Origin: Lactobacillus sp. ESL0684
GTDB taxonomy: Bacteria; Bacillota; Bacilli; Lactobacillales; Lactobacillaceae
DNA: 64,000 nt
Assembly: GCF_029392675.1 (NCBI RefSeq)
Contig: NZ_CP113941.1
Span: 732,001 to 796,000 of the forward strand
Direction of reading: 5' to 3'
Shown one piece after another: positions 1-7,563 of the stretch. The notes beneath the pieces are model-generated. The model made no database searches, was not told the DNA's origin, and saw only the letters and a program-made list of their open reading frames with translations. A program made the position numbers and the translations under genes. Position 1 is the first letter of the stretch, and each line of letters starts with the position of its first letter.

Positions 1-161
1 CTCAAGAGCATGCCTATCATGAAGGTGAAGGCAATCGTGATTATGAAACTTGGTGTAAAGAACACTGGAATTTCTTTACTAAAGAGTGTCAGGCAGAGGG
101 CTTTGGCGACTTTACGGAAGATACTAAAGTAGTTTGTGAAGTTTTTACAAAAATTGAATAA
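1..161 (+). CDS. ASCH-domain protein, C-terminal part (cut by window edge)
   Basis: An open frame (third frame) enters from the left edge and stops at TAA 159-161, leaving the last 52 residues. It contains EGEGNRDYETWCKEHWNFF followed by an acidic end with VVCEVF. This resembles the C-terminal part of ASCH (YqfB-like) proteins, a PUA-related fold thought to bind RNA or nucleosides; some bacterial members hydrolyse N4-acetylcytidine. The N-terminal part, with the motif that would decide activity, lies outside the window, so no function is assigned. A strong hairpin terminator follows 15 bases after the stop. Confidence 0.72.
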   Translation, partial: QEHAYHEGEGNRDYETWCKEHWNFFTKECQAEGFGDFTEDTKVVCEVFTKIE

Positions 162-171
162 CAAAAATAGC

Positions 172-207
172 AAAAAGCACTTAGTCAACGTGACTAAGTG
201 CTTTTTT
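172..207. terminator. Bidirectional Rho-independent terminator
   Basis: A perfect 11-bp stem (177-187 with 191-201) with a 3-base loop is followed by six T on the plus strand and preceded by five A, so it can work in both directions. It separates the convergent ASCH gene (plus) and SLAP surface-protein gene (minus). Confidence 0.9.
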
Positions 208-235
208 GTGATGCAAAATAATTTCTATACGACAA

Positions 236-1579
236 CTAATCAAAGTCACTTGCTCTGACATATTGGTTAGCAGCGATCCAGTAGTACTTTTTACCGTTAA
301 TAGTTACAGGTTTGCCATAGCTTCTAACGCGAGTACCTTTACTAATTTTGGCTTTATTTAATTTACGACCTGATTTATTGTAGTAAGCTGCGTTACAGTT
401 ACTCTTGCGGCTAATGCCGTCAATGTCTTCTGCCTTAAGATACATCTTTTCGTCACCGTCGTCGGCAGTTTCGTAGAATTCCTGGCCATTGATAGTGGTT
501 TTGCCAGTAACAGCGACAGGTTGTCCGCCTTCAACATACATGCCAGAGACTAATTGACCTTGAGCGTCATAAACGTCCGTGTCGCGGCTAGGGATGACTT
601 TATCAGCACCGGCTGGTATTTCAATGTCAAAAGTGTCGTCATCATCATTTTGTGCAGGTTTACTGGTACTGTCAGTCTTGGCACTGCTCAGTTTAACCAA
701 TTTAGGACTTTGCGCCTTAACCTTAACTGCTGATAGGCTATTATCCTTGAAATCTTCGTTAACCTTTAATCCAGTTCCCTTGCCTAAAGTAAAGTTGACA
801 ACGTATTTTGTATGGGTGAATTGTGGCAGAGTGTCTGGATCGAGATTATTGCTGGCAGTAATTTCGATGTCAGAGTTGTTACCAGCCTTAACTTGTGGGC
901 TCTTATAGTCATCAGTTTTGTCAAAAATGCGGGCAACACCGTCTACATCAAGATTTAATGATGCATCATCACCAATAGTTAAGCGATTGTTGAAGAAGTA
1001 ATCATGGCCACTGCCACCGGTTGGCTTGTCGTTGACTGTTACGTGGGCATTATCAGCGACTTTGAGTGCACTTCTAAATGGCACACCGGATGCTTGATAA
1101 CTGACGCTAGTCGTGCCAGAAAGACTCACAGGTGATGAAAAAGCCAGATCCTCAGCTTTAGTATTTACTAGATTAATCTGCTTAAAAAAGCCCATTGATA
1201 GGTCATCAGTTTTGGAACCAACAATTGTTAAATTCTTCAAAGTGATTGTCGCAGTACTATCATCGCCAAGTAGGTAGTGTTCGTTAAGGTTGATTGAATT
1301 GCCACTACCATTAATTTCTTTATTCCCGTTAACAGTAATCCAAGTCGGGTTTTCTTCTTGCGGTCCACTGATTGAACTAGTTAAAGTAATTTTGCCGACA
1401 GATTTGTTACTCAAAGCTGTTGCCAGTTCTTGCCAGTTGCTGACACTAACTTGGCTTACAGATGCAGCTTGAACTGTTTGAGGCTGCTGCACATTTTGGT
1501 GATATCCGATTGCAATAACTGATAATGCTGCGCCACAGATTACTTTAACCATTCCATTTTTTAAACTTGCTCTTTTCAT
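236..1579 (-). CDS. Secreted surface protein: beta-helix (pectate-lyase-like) region plus two SLAP repeats
   Basis: A 447-residue exported protein. The N-terminus MKRASLKN is followed by a hydrophobic stretch (about 10-26) and an AQ/AA-rich region, giving a likely signal peptide cut near VQAAS. Residues about 40-290 carry repeated short beta-strand patterns (ITLTSSISG, ITLKNLTIVG, LTIGDDASLNLD) typical of the pectate-lyase-like right-handed beta-helix found in Gram-positive adhesins. An acidic, Ser/Asp-rich linker leads to two C-terminal SLAP units (about 330-390 and 395-447, the last ending YYWIAANQYVRASDFD), which bind wall polymers non-covalently in Lactobacillus. The start is ATG 1579: an SD (GAAAGGA) lies 7 bases upstream, whereas an in-frame TTG at 1597 has none. 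Likely role is adhesion or cell-surface coating. No lyase catalytic residues can be claimed. It is transcribed away from the TetR gene. Confidence 0.85.
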   Translation of the reverse strand: MKRASLKNGMVKVICGAALSVIAIGYHQNVQQPQTVQAASVSQVSVSNWQELATALSNKSVGKITLTSSISGPQEENPTWITVNGNKEINGSGNSINLNEHYLLGDDSTATITLKNLTIVGSKTDDLSMGFFKQINLVNTKAEDLAFSSPVSLSGTTSVSYQASGVPFRSALKVADNAHVTVNDKPTGGSGHDYFFNNRLTIGDDASLNLDVDGVARIFDKTDDYKSPQVKAGNNSDIEITASNNLDPDTLPQFTHTKYVVNFTLGKGTGLKVNEDFKDNSLSAVKVKAQSPKLVKLSSAKTDSTSKPAQNDDDDTFDIEIPAGADKVIPSRDTDVYDAQGQLVSGMYVEGGQPVAVTGKTTINGQEFYETADDGDEKMYLKAEDIDGISRKSNCNAAYYNKSGRKLNKAKISKGTRVRSYGKPVTINGKKYYWIAANQYVRASDFD

Positions 1580-1716
1580 TTTTATCGATCCTTTCAAGTG
1601 ATTTTTTGTTTTTCAAATTTGATAAAAGCAAGTTTACGTCTCGAAGGTGCATAAAGTAAAATATTTAGCTTTTATTTTGACACTTTATATTAAAGATATT
1701 CTTGGACATTATTACG

Positions 1717-1728
1717 AAGTGATCACTT
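1717..1728. promoter_or_regulatory. Perfect palindrome, candidate operator
   Basis: AAGTGATCACTT is a perfect 12-base palindrome midway between the divergent surface-protein and tetR genes. TetR-family repressors usually bind palindromes in the promoter region next to their own gene, so this is a candidate site. The link is inferred from position only. Confidence 0.35.
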
Positions 1729-1822
1729 GCATAATTACTTAAAAATGCTTATATTAAAGCAAAGCTTAGTACAAAAAGTATTTAAATTTATAATTAATAA
1801 TCATTAATAAATAAAATAAATA

Positions 1823-1831
1823 TGCTATAAT
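1823..1831 (+). promoter_or_regulatory. Extended -10 promoter for tetR-family gene
   Basis: TGC followed by TATAAT (1826-1831) forms a perfect extended -10 element about 100 bases before the TetR-family start. The -35 region at about 1803-1808 is poor, which is tolerated for extended -10 promoters. Confidence 0.5.
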
Positions 1832-1929
1832 CATATTCATGCATAGGCTTATTTCTAACAAGTAGATAAAGTTAGTGTTATCATAAGTAATAGATAAGTG
1901 CTAAAGTAAAATGTTATAGAGGGACTCAA

Positions 1930-2616
1930 ATGACTAGAAAGAGAAATTTAGAGCAAAGAAGACAAATATTAGAAGTTGCCTACAGACTGTTCAAGGTTTA
2001 TGGCGTAAGCGGCGTATCAACGCAAATGATTGCTAATGAAGCTGGTATTTCCAAATCATTGTTGCAGGCATATTATCCTTATAAGCGTGACCTAAATGAT
2101 GACGTTATTAAGCAGTTCTTAAACGTCGTTGGTGGGCATTTAAATAAGTTTGTGCATGATGGCTATCAGATGGGATCAATGGTATATGCGTTTATCTACA
2201 TGGCATGTAGTTTTGGGATTACTAATACCAACATGAGTTTGATTATTTCTGAAGTTTTGTCGAGCCATGAATTTTCTGATGCTTGGGAAAATCTGTTACT
2301 GGACTGGCTAGAAGAGAATAATTGGTTTTCCAATTTAAAAGCCAGTCAGTCTGAAATTTCTGCTGGGATTACCTTTGTGACAGCTGGCTTGAGCAAGATT
2401 TATTTCAAGCATGCAAAGCTATCCTTAGACGCGAAAAAAATTGCCGACTATTCAACTAGGACTTTTTTAACTATCTTTTTACATTTTGATGAAGAAAATG
2501 CTGAAAAAGGTGTTACAGAGGGCATGGCGATCCTGCGTCAGCTAGATATGCGCAAAATTTTGTATGAAGCGGATACAATGTTCTCACCAGCACCTTATAT
2601 GTTATATAATGCTTAA
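1930..2616 (+). CDS. TetR/AcrR-family transcriptional regulator
   Basis: A 228-residue protein. Residues about 7-60 form the TetR DNA-binding domain: RRQILEVAYRLFKVYGVSG, then the helix-turn-helix around MIANEAGISKSLLQAYYPYK. The remaining residues are a mostly helical ligand-binding/dimerisation region with no family I can name. The start ATG is preceded by GAGGGA at a short but workable spacing. The gene is alone, transcribed away from the SLAP surface protein, and ends in a strong terminator. It may regulate itself and its neighbour through the palindrome at 1717-1728; its ligand cannot be predicted. Confidence 0.85.
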   Translation: MTRKRNLEQRRQILEVAYRLFKVYGVSGVSTQMIANEAGISKSLLQAYYPYKRDLNDDVIKQFLNVVGGHLNKFVHDGYQMGSMVYAFIYMACSFGITNTNMSLIISEVLSSHEFSDAWENLLLDWLEENNWFSNLKASQSEISAGITFVTAGLSKIYFKHAKLSLDAKKIADYSTRTFLTIFLHFDEENAEKGVTEGMAILRQLDMRKILYEADTMFSPAPYMLYNA

Positions 2617-2676
2617 CTTGGCAAGATTTATTGTTATTATTCGATTATTAAATTGTTGTAAAAATCAAAGCAAATT

Positions 2677-2716
2677 AAAAATCACGAAACTTAGGTTTCG
2701 TGATTTTTGTTTTTTA
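2677..2716 (+). terminator. Terminator of tetR-family gene
   Basis: A perfect 14-bp stem (2677-2690 with 2695-2708) with a TTAG loop is followed by a T-rich tail, 60 bases after the TetR stop codon. Confidence 0.88.
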
Positions 2717-3294
2717 TATTAGATTAAGTTCTTATTTATTAGCAAAATAAAAGTATTACAAGTATACGATTATTTTTTAAACGATATAGGTTAAATTTTA
2801 GCAAAAAAATTTTTTATTTTTTTCAAGGGGCTTTTTTACTCAAAATTTGTTTCAAAAAAGTTCTATCTACGTATAATTAATTAATCTAAGTTTGCAGTTA
2901 AGAAATTTAATTGTCATGGAAATAAATGCTGATATATCAAGTTTTTACTTAAGAAAGCTGTTTTAAATTTAGCAAAAAATTTACCTAAAATTGAACTTTT
3001 TAAGTAAAAAACTTGGTATAGTTTAACCAAAAAATAGATACTCTTAGTTCGCTTATTTAAGATTTTATAATCCAAACTCTCATAAGAAAAAACTTGTCAA
3101 TTAATTACGGTAGCAATGAAAAATTAGCTAATTAGTTAATTTTGCCACAAACTGCTGATTAACTTTAATGGCCTTTAAGCTGGGTAGCAATGATGATTGG
3201 TTGATAGAGTGGGGGGGAGCGGCTTGTATAAAAATAAATGTAAAAAACAGTGACGAAATTAGCATGGTGCTTACCCAATTTTATTAATTCAAAC
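2717..3294. other. Gene-poor AT-rich stretch
   Basis: About 580 bases with no reading frame showing recognisable protein similarity on either strand. It contains a long imperfect inverted repeat (2933-3020, listed separately) and a run of seven G (3211-3217) that stands out against the AT-rich background. It could be a decayed gene or the footprint of an old insertion, but nothing in it proves that. Confidence 0.6.
2933..3020. repeat. Long inverted repeat, about 20-bp arms
   Basis: Arm 2933-2952 (TATATCAAG, T-run, ACTTAA) is matched by its reverse complement at 3000-3020 with one T/G-type mismatch and one extra base. The loop is 47 bases. The unit could fold into a stable RNA hairpin or be the ends of a very short, degenerate mobile unit. 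No flanking target duplication was found by eye. Confidence 0.6.
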
Positions 3295-3316
3295 AAAAAG
3301 AGCGATAACGCTCTTT
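3295..3316 (-). terminator. Terminator of toxin-antitoxin pair
   Basis: On the minus strand AAAGAGCG-TTAT-CGCTCTTT forms an 8-bp stem (3297-3304 with 3309-3316) followed by a T-run. It begins within the toxin stop codon region. Confidence 0.75.
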
Positions 3317-3604
3317 AAATTAAATTCTTCAATTTTTGATAGAATCCTTCATGAGAACCAGCCAGTAATACTATCACAACTGTTTCATCTTCTAAGATTT
3401 TATAAGCAACTCGATAGCTAGTCTTTGCATATTTAAACTCGATTGTACGAATACCGGTAAGATCTCCGGTTTTACTCACTTCTACATGTGGATCTATGGC
3501 AATTTGCTGATAAATTACATTGCTTAATTTTTGCTTTAGTCTTTTGTCTTTAAGCTTTTTAGCAATTTTTTTACTTGATTAGTCAGTCTTATGTTATAAA
3601 CCAA
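3315..3604 (-). pseudogene. RelE/ParE-type toxin gene with frameshift in an A7 run
   Basis: Two overlapping minus-strand frames together encode one RelE/ParE-like toxin. The first begins at TTG 3604 (LVYNIRLTNQVKK), overlaps the end of the antitoxin gene by 11 bases, and soon hits a stop. The second continues from the T7 tract at 3566-3572 (A7 on the coding strand) as IAKKLKDKRLKQKLSNVIYQ and ends at TAA 3315-3317. It includes the conserved core GIRTIEFKYAKTSYRVAYKI and the end LLAGSHEGFYQKLKNLI. One extra A, or a -1 slip on the A_AAA_AAA heptamer, restores a single chain of about 96 residues. Family RelE/ParE toxins cut mRNA or poison gyrase; which applies here is not clear. It may be inactivated, phase-variable, slippage-expressed, or a sequencing error. 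Confidence 0.75.
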
Positions 3605-3920
3605 TTTCTTTTTCAAACTCCTCTTGAGTCATAATTGGCTCTTTGGCGCCTTCTTCAGATAGCTTATCAAAAGCTTGTGGTATTGCTTTTTTCTTTTCCA
3701 AAAATTTATCAATCAATTCTTGACCTGAATAGTTCTGGCTGACTAACTCTTTAAGGATATCAGCGTTAAAATCAAAGAAATTATCATTATCAACGAATTC
3801 ATAGAAAATGCCATTATCAGTTAAACGAGGAATAGTAGTTATCCCTTCTTTAACTCCAAAACTTTTTGGAATAGACAACATTACTGCATTTCCTTGTTTT
3901 CTAGTTTTTACCGTTCTCAT
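3594..3920 (-). CDS. AbrB/MazE-like antitoxin of a type II toxin-antitoxin pair
   Basis: A 108-residue protein. The N-terminus MRTVKTRKQGNAVMLSIPKSFGVKEG is a SpoVT/AbrB swapped-hairpin DNA-binding pattern (MazE type). The C-terminal half is acidic and helical (EEFEKEIGL), as expected for the toxin-wrapping tail. Of two possible ATG starts, the one at 3920 is chosen because AGGG lies 9 bases upstream; the ATG at 3929 directly abuts that SD. The last 11 bases overlap the downstream RelE/ParE toxin reading frame, a typical toxin-antitoxin arrangement. Its role would be to neutralise the toxin and repress the operon; a perfect palindrome at 3957-3968 is a plausible self-operator. Confidence 0.8.
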   Translation of the reverse strand: MRTVKTRKQGNAVMLSIPKSFGVKEGITTIPRLTDNGIFYEFVDNDNFFDFNADILKELVSQNYSGQELIDKFLEKKKAIPQAFDKLSEEGAKEPIMTQEEFEKEIGL

Positions 3921-3956
3921 CTTGTTCATCCCTAGAATTATTATCTCATTTCTAAT

Positions 3957-3968
3957 AAGTAATTACTT
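3957..3968. promoter_or_regulatory. Palindrome upstream of antitoxin gene, candidate operator
   Basis: AAGTAATTACTT is a perfect 12-base palindrome 37 bases before the antitoxin start. Antitoxins commonly repress their own operon through such sites, but binding here is inferred. Confidence 0.4.
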
Positions 3969-4041
3969 TTATACCTTTAAGAAATGAAAATAAATGAAGC
4001 AACTCATACATAAATCTTTAGCTTGTGTAGCTAATTTAGTC

Positions 4042-4068
4042 ATAATAAAACCCCGAAAATATTCGGGG
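4042..4068 (-). terminator. Terminator of the GH3-GH78-pgmB operon
   Basis: CCCCGAA (4051-4057) pairs with TTCGGGG (4062-4068) around a 4-base loop, followed on the minus strand by TTTTATT. It lies just downstream of pgmB. Confidence 0.85.
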
Positions 4069-4095
4069 CAGCTCAATTTAAAAAAACTGTTAATA

Positions 4096-4752
4096 TTAGT
4101 TATTTTGATAAGCAGTAACCATTTTAGCAAAAGTTAGTTCAGCGGTATTAGGCACAATGAATTTGGCCTGACTTAACTCAGCTTGGCTTCCAATTCCAAT
4201 GGAAAAGGCACCAGCTGAGTTAATTGCTTGAATACCGGCAATTGAATCTTCAATCCCGATACAATCTGTTACCTTAACGTTAATGGCTGAAGCAGCAGCT
4301 AGAAAAATGTCAGGTGCAGGCTTTCCCAAAGTAACTTGTTGCGGATCGGCAATCGCGTCAAACGAATTACTTAAGCTTAATTTATCTAAAATTAATGGTC
4401 CATTCAAACTGGCAGATGCTAGTGCTAATTTAAAATGATGCTTTTTAAGCTGGTTAATCAACTCACTGATTCCCGGTAAGATGTCAGCAGATGACAAATC
4501 AGTTAGTAATTTACGATAATAGGTATTTTTCTCGTTACATAAATTAGCAAAGTCAGCCTGACTGACGGTAATTTGTAAATAATTTAGTATTGCGGTTAAG
4601 GAATCTTGCCGACTAACGCCCTTAGTTTGGCTTTCTAGTTCAGGTGGTAAATCTTGTTTAAAATGGTCTTGGATGAGTTTGCGCCACGCCTTAAAATGAA
4701 ATACTGAGGTGTCGGCAATGACACCGTCTAGATCAAATAGTACGCCGTTCAT
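4096..4752 (-). CDS. pgmB: Beta-phosphoglucomutase (HAD superfamily)
   Basis: A 218-residue cytosolic enzyme, full length for the family, that interconverts beta-glucose 1-phosphate and glucose 6-phosphate. It shows HAD motif I FDLDGVIADT (nucleophile Asp7, acid/base Asp9), the cap helix region ending at TKGVSRQDSL, motif II LALASAS, the conserved Lys in LGKPAPD, and motif IV GIEDSIAGIQA. The start ATG overlaps the last 20 bases of the upstream GH78 gene, and an SD (AAAGGAA) lies inside that gene, so the two are translationally coupled. It is the last gene of a GH3-GH78-pgmB operon. Oddly, no sugar phosphorylase that would make its substrate is encoded nearby. A related HAD sugar phosphatase is possible but less likely. 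Confidence 0.88.
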   Translation of the reverse strand: MNGVLFDLDGVIADTSVFHFKAWRKLIQDHFKQDLPPELESQTKGVSRQDSLTAILNYLQITVSQADFANLCNEKNTYYRKLLTDLSSADILPGISELINQLKKHHFKLALASASLNGPLILDKLSLSNSFDAIADPQQVTLGKPAPDIFLAAASAINVKVTDCIGIEDSIAGIQAINSAGAFSIGIGSQAELSQAKFIVPNTAELTFAKMVTAYQNN

Positions 4753-7552
4753 TTAAAAATTTCCTTTCACTTGCTAGTGGGGTTTGTTGCAGGATTTGTT
4801 TAATTTGTTTGAGTTCTGAATTAGAAATATTGACAAACGGTAAGGTTTCATTGAGCTTAGTTAACGACAAAGCACCAAAATTTTGAAGATTATCATCTGC
4901 TGATAAGAAGTCAAACACTGGATTAACCTTCTGCAATTGCTTAACTAAGAATTGATCTGCCATAATTATTTTGACAGGTGTTTCCAATTGATAATATTCA
5001 ATGTAGCTTTTGTTTGGTTGATAGCTGATTGAAAACTTACCGTTGGTCAAAGTGAGAGGTTGGTCAGCAAATTGACCGTTGACGAAAATCTTGGTACCGC
5101 TTGAACGAGGTAAACTAACATGGACAACTTGACCAAATGGTACTGTGATGGCTAATTTAATAGTATGCTGTTCATCTGTTTCTAATTGGTATGCTAATTT
5201 TAAATCGCCATAGGAACTCTCATAATGACCATTAACTTGCTTTAGCCGATAGTCAAACTGTGGGGCAAATAGCACTTCTTGATAGCCACTATCCAGGTGC
5301 TTAAGACCAAGGATATGCTGATAAACCCAACTCATAATTGCTCCAACTGAGTAATGATTTAGCGAATTCATCCCCTCAGGATTAATAGTGCCATCAGCTA
5401 GGATTGAATCCCATCTTTCCCAGATAGTTGTTGCACCAAGGTTAACTGCATATAACCAACTAGGAAAATCTTCGTTTAAGAATAATTGCATTGCTAATTC
5501 ATGATGGCCATTGTCAGACAATACCTGACAGATTAGAGGAGTGCCAACAAAACCAGTTTTGAGATGATTTTGGTCTTTAGCTAGGCGGCTAACTAAGTCA
5601 CTGACAACGCGTTCTTTTTGTGATGACGGTACTAAGTCAAAATAAAGTGCTAAAGCATACCCTGTTTGGGTATCAAGTGCCAGGCGACCATTATTAGTGA
5701 TATATTCATTTTTGATGGCTTGTTTGATCGCATTAGCTTGCTTAGTATACTTTTGAGCATCTTTATCTTTACCTAAAATAGTTGCTGTTTTAGCAACAAT
5801 GGTACTGGAATAGTAGTAATAAGTAGAAGCAATAAAATCTTCATCGGTTTTACCAGTTGGCAAGGCAGGATTTTCGCCATCCAGTGCTAACCAATCGCCA
5901 AATTGAAAGCGGCCGGTCCAGAGATTAGGTGTCGTTGTGCTTTGACTAATCCAATCAACCCATGCCTGCATTCCTTGGAAATTTTGTCGTAAAATTGCTG
6001 GATCACCAGTTGCTTGATAAGCATTCCATGGAATAATCGTGGCTGCGTCTCCCCAGATAGCAGCGCCGCCTTCTTCATTACCCATTGCGGGTGCATACAT
6101 TGTTAACATGCCATGATGTTGTTTTTGTTCAATTAACATGTCATTGGCGTATTTTTTGAAAAAAGGATATGAATTCATGTTTAACAATGCGGTTTCGGAG
6201 AATATATCAGCATCACCAGACCAGCCAAGTCGCTCATCACGCTGCGGACAATCCGTTGGCACGTCAACGAAATTACTTTTTTGGCCCCACAAAACATTTT
6301 GCAAGAGGCGATTAACTTTGGAATTTTCTGTTTCAATTTTTCCGATTGTTTTTAAATCAGAATATAACACACATGAATGAAAATTAGCTGCATTAATTTG
6401 TTGTTTGAATCCAGATACTCTAATATAGCGATAACCATAATAGGTGAAATGCGGGCGGATCCACTTATTTTGCCCATCGGAAGTATATTCAAAGGCTGCT
6501 CTAGCTTCACGCAAGTTATCACGGTAAAAGTTACCATCTTGCAAGAGTTCACCCATTTCTAACTTGATGGTATTGCCTAGTTTTTCTTGATTATAAAATT
6601 CTGGCCAACCAGCATGATTTTGTCCGAAATCTAGCACTGTTTCACCGTTTGGTGTTTGGATTATTTGTTGGACTGGCAATTGCTCTTTAATTTTAATGGG
6701 TAGGCTTAAGCGATCACGTAAAATATTCGTAGGGTGGTTGACTAGCTCGGCTGGTTGCCAGTTAGTGACCTTGATCGTGTCGTCATAGTCTTCACCATAG
6801 TAAATAGCGGATTTGGTAACTTTGCCGCTAGTAGTTTGCCAAGTATTATCCGTTTTGATAACCATCTGTGAGCTGTCAATAAATTCCAGATGTAGTTCGG
6901 CTAAAGCGATTTGCCGATTACCGTAAATATTTTCTTGACCGCCTTCGAAACCAAAATTACCTTTATACCAGCCATCTGCTAGTGAAATAACTAATTCCTG
7001 CTGTTGTTGGTCAGTAAACATTTGGCTAACATCATAAGTTTGTACTTGGACTAACTTATCATAAGCCGTGACCCCAGGACTAAGAAATTCTGTACCAATT
7101 TTTCGCTTGTTAAGATATGCTTCATAAAGCCCAAGCCCTGTGATATATAAACGTGCTGTTTTAACTTTTTGGGGTAAAGCGAATTCTTTGCGTAACAGTG
7201 TATTTTGCAAATCCTGGTTGGGATTGCCAATCCATTCTGCTGTATATGGTTCTGTCATTTTTCCAGTTTCAAAAAATGAAATCTGCTCGGTTTGTTGTTT
7301 CTGATTACGCAATTGCACCCTAACAGTATAACGAGTCCGTGGTAACAATGGTACGTGTTCATCAAAAACATTGTTGTCATATTCACGCCAATTAGAGTCA
7401 AAATCTAGTTCGGAACCAGTAATTGTTAGCCGTTTTTGCACATCTGCAAAATCAGCTTTAGTTTGGACACTGAATTCAATACGAATGCTATCGCCTAAGT
7501 CAAACCCGATGGGTTCAACCATTTGATTAATTAAAATATTAGTAATCTTCAT
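4733..7552 (-). CDS. Alpha-L-rhamnosidase-type glycosidase (GH78)
   Basis: A 939-residue protein with the GH78 multidomain layout: N-terminal beta domains (about 1-330, including AEWIGNP and a carbohydrate-binding sandwich with LYITGLGLYEAYLN), an (alpha/alpha)6 barrel (about 400-750), and a C-terminal beta domain. The catalytic region is clear: DVPTDCPQRDERLGWSGDAD, with the likely general acid around Asp439/Glu440, and later TTIWERWDS and NHYSVGAIMSWVY. GH78 enzymes remove terminal alpha-L-rhamnose from plant glycosides such as rutinosides and from polysaccharides. There is no signal peptide, so it probably acts on imported small glycosides. It is followed by pgmB (20-base overlap) and preceded by the GH3 gene 11 bases away. 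The final 80 residues go beyond the usual C-terminal domain and are not recognised. Exact substrate unknown. Confidence 0.87.
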   Translation of the reverse strand: MKITNILINQMVEPIGFDLGDSIRIEFSVQTKADFADVQKRLTITGSELDFDSNWREYDNNVFDEHVPLLPRTRYTVRVQLRNQKQQTEQISFFETGKMTEPYTAEWIGNPNQDLQNTLLRKEFALPQKVKTARLYITGLGLYEAYLNKRKIGTEFLSPGVTAYDKLVQVQTYDVSQMFTDQQQQELVISLADGWYKGNFGFEGGQENIYGNRQIALAELHLEFIDSSQMVIKTDNTWQTTSGKVTKSAIYYGEDYDDTIKVTNWQPAELVNHPTNILRDRLSLPIKIKEQLPVQQIIQTPNGETVLDFGQNHAGWPEFYNQEKLGNTIKLEMGELLQDGNFYRDNLREARAAFEYTSDGQNKWIRPHFTYYGYRYIRVSGFKQQINAANFHSCVLYSDLKTIGKIETENSKVNRLLQNVLWGQKSNFVDVPTDCPQRDERLGWSGDADIFSETALLNMNSYPFFKKYANDMLIEQKQHHGMLTMYAPAMGNEEGGAAIWGDAATIIPWNAYQATGDPAILRQNFQGMQAWVDWISQSTTTPNLWTGRFQFGDWLALDGENPALPTGKTDEDFIASTYYYYSSTIVAKTATILGKDKDAQKYTKQANAIKQAIKNEYITNNGRLALDTQTGYALALYFDLVPSSQKERVVSDLVSRLAKDQNHLKTGFVGTPLICQVLSDNGHHELAMQLFLNEDFPSWLYAVNLGATTIWERWDSILADGTINPEGMNSLNHYSVGAIMSWVYQHILGLKHLDSGYQEVLFAPQFDYRLKQVNGHYESSYGDLKLAYQLETDEQHTIKLAITVPFGQVVHVSLPRSSGTKIFVNGQFADQPLTLTNGKFSISYQPNKSYIEYYQLETPVKIIMADQFLVKQLQKVNPVFDFLSADDNLQNFGALSLTKLNETLPFVNISNSELKQIKQILQQTPLASERKFLNERRTI

Positions 7553-7563
7553 AACTATCTCTT

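Larger units (their letters stand above)
1580..1929. other. 350-base divergent intergenic region (surface protein / TetR)
   Basis: Very AT-rich, with no credible coding sequence. It must hold promoters for both divergent genes. It contains a 12-base perfect palindrome (1717-1728) and an extended -10 box reading toward tetR (listed separately). No convincing promoter for the surface-protein gene could be chosen by eye. Confidence 0.7.

Noticed and set aside
579-908. Plus-strand open frame of about 109 codons inside the surface-protein gene
   Set aside because: It is antisense to a well-supported SLAP protein, has no SD, and its composition is that of a reversed Ser/Thr/Asp-rich gene.
2717-3294. 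Possible decayed gene or insertion sequence in the gene-poor stretch
   Set aside because: No transposase-like fragment, terminal repeat pair at IS size, or target duplication could be seen; only the short inverted repeat is supported.
5887-6562. Short open frames on both strands within the GH78 gene
   Set aside because: No SD, no family similarity, and all lie inside a large gene with clear catalytic motifs.
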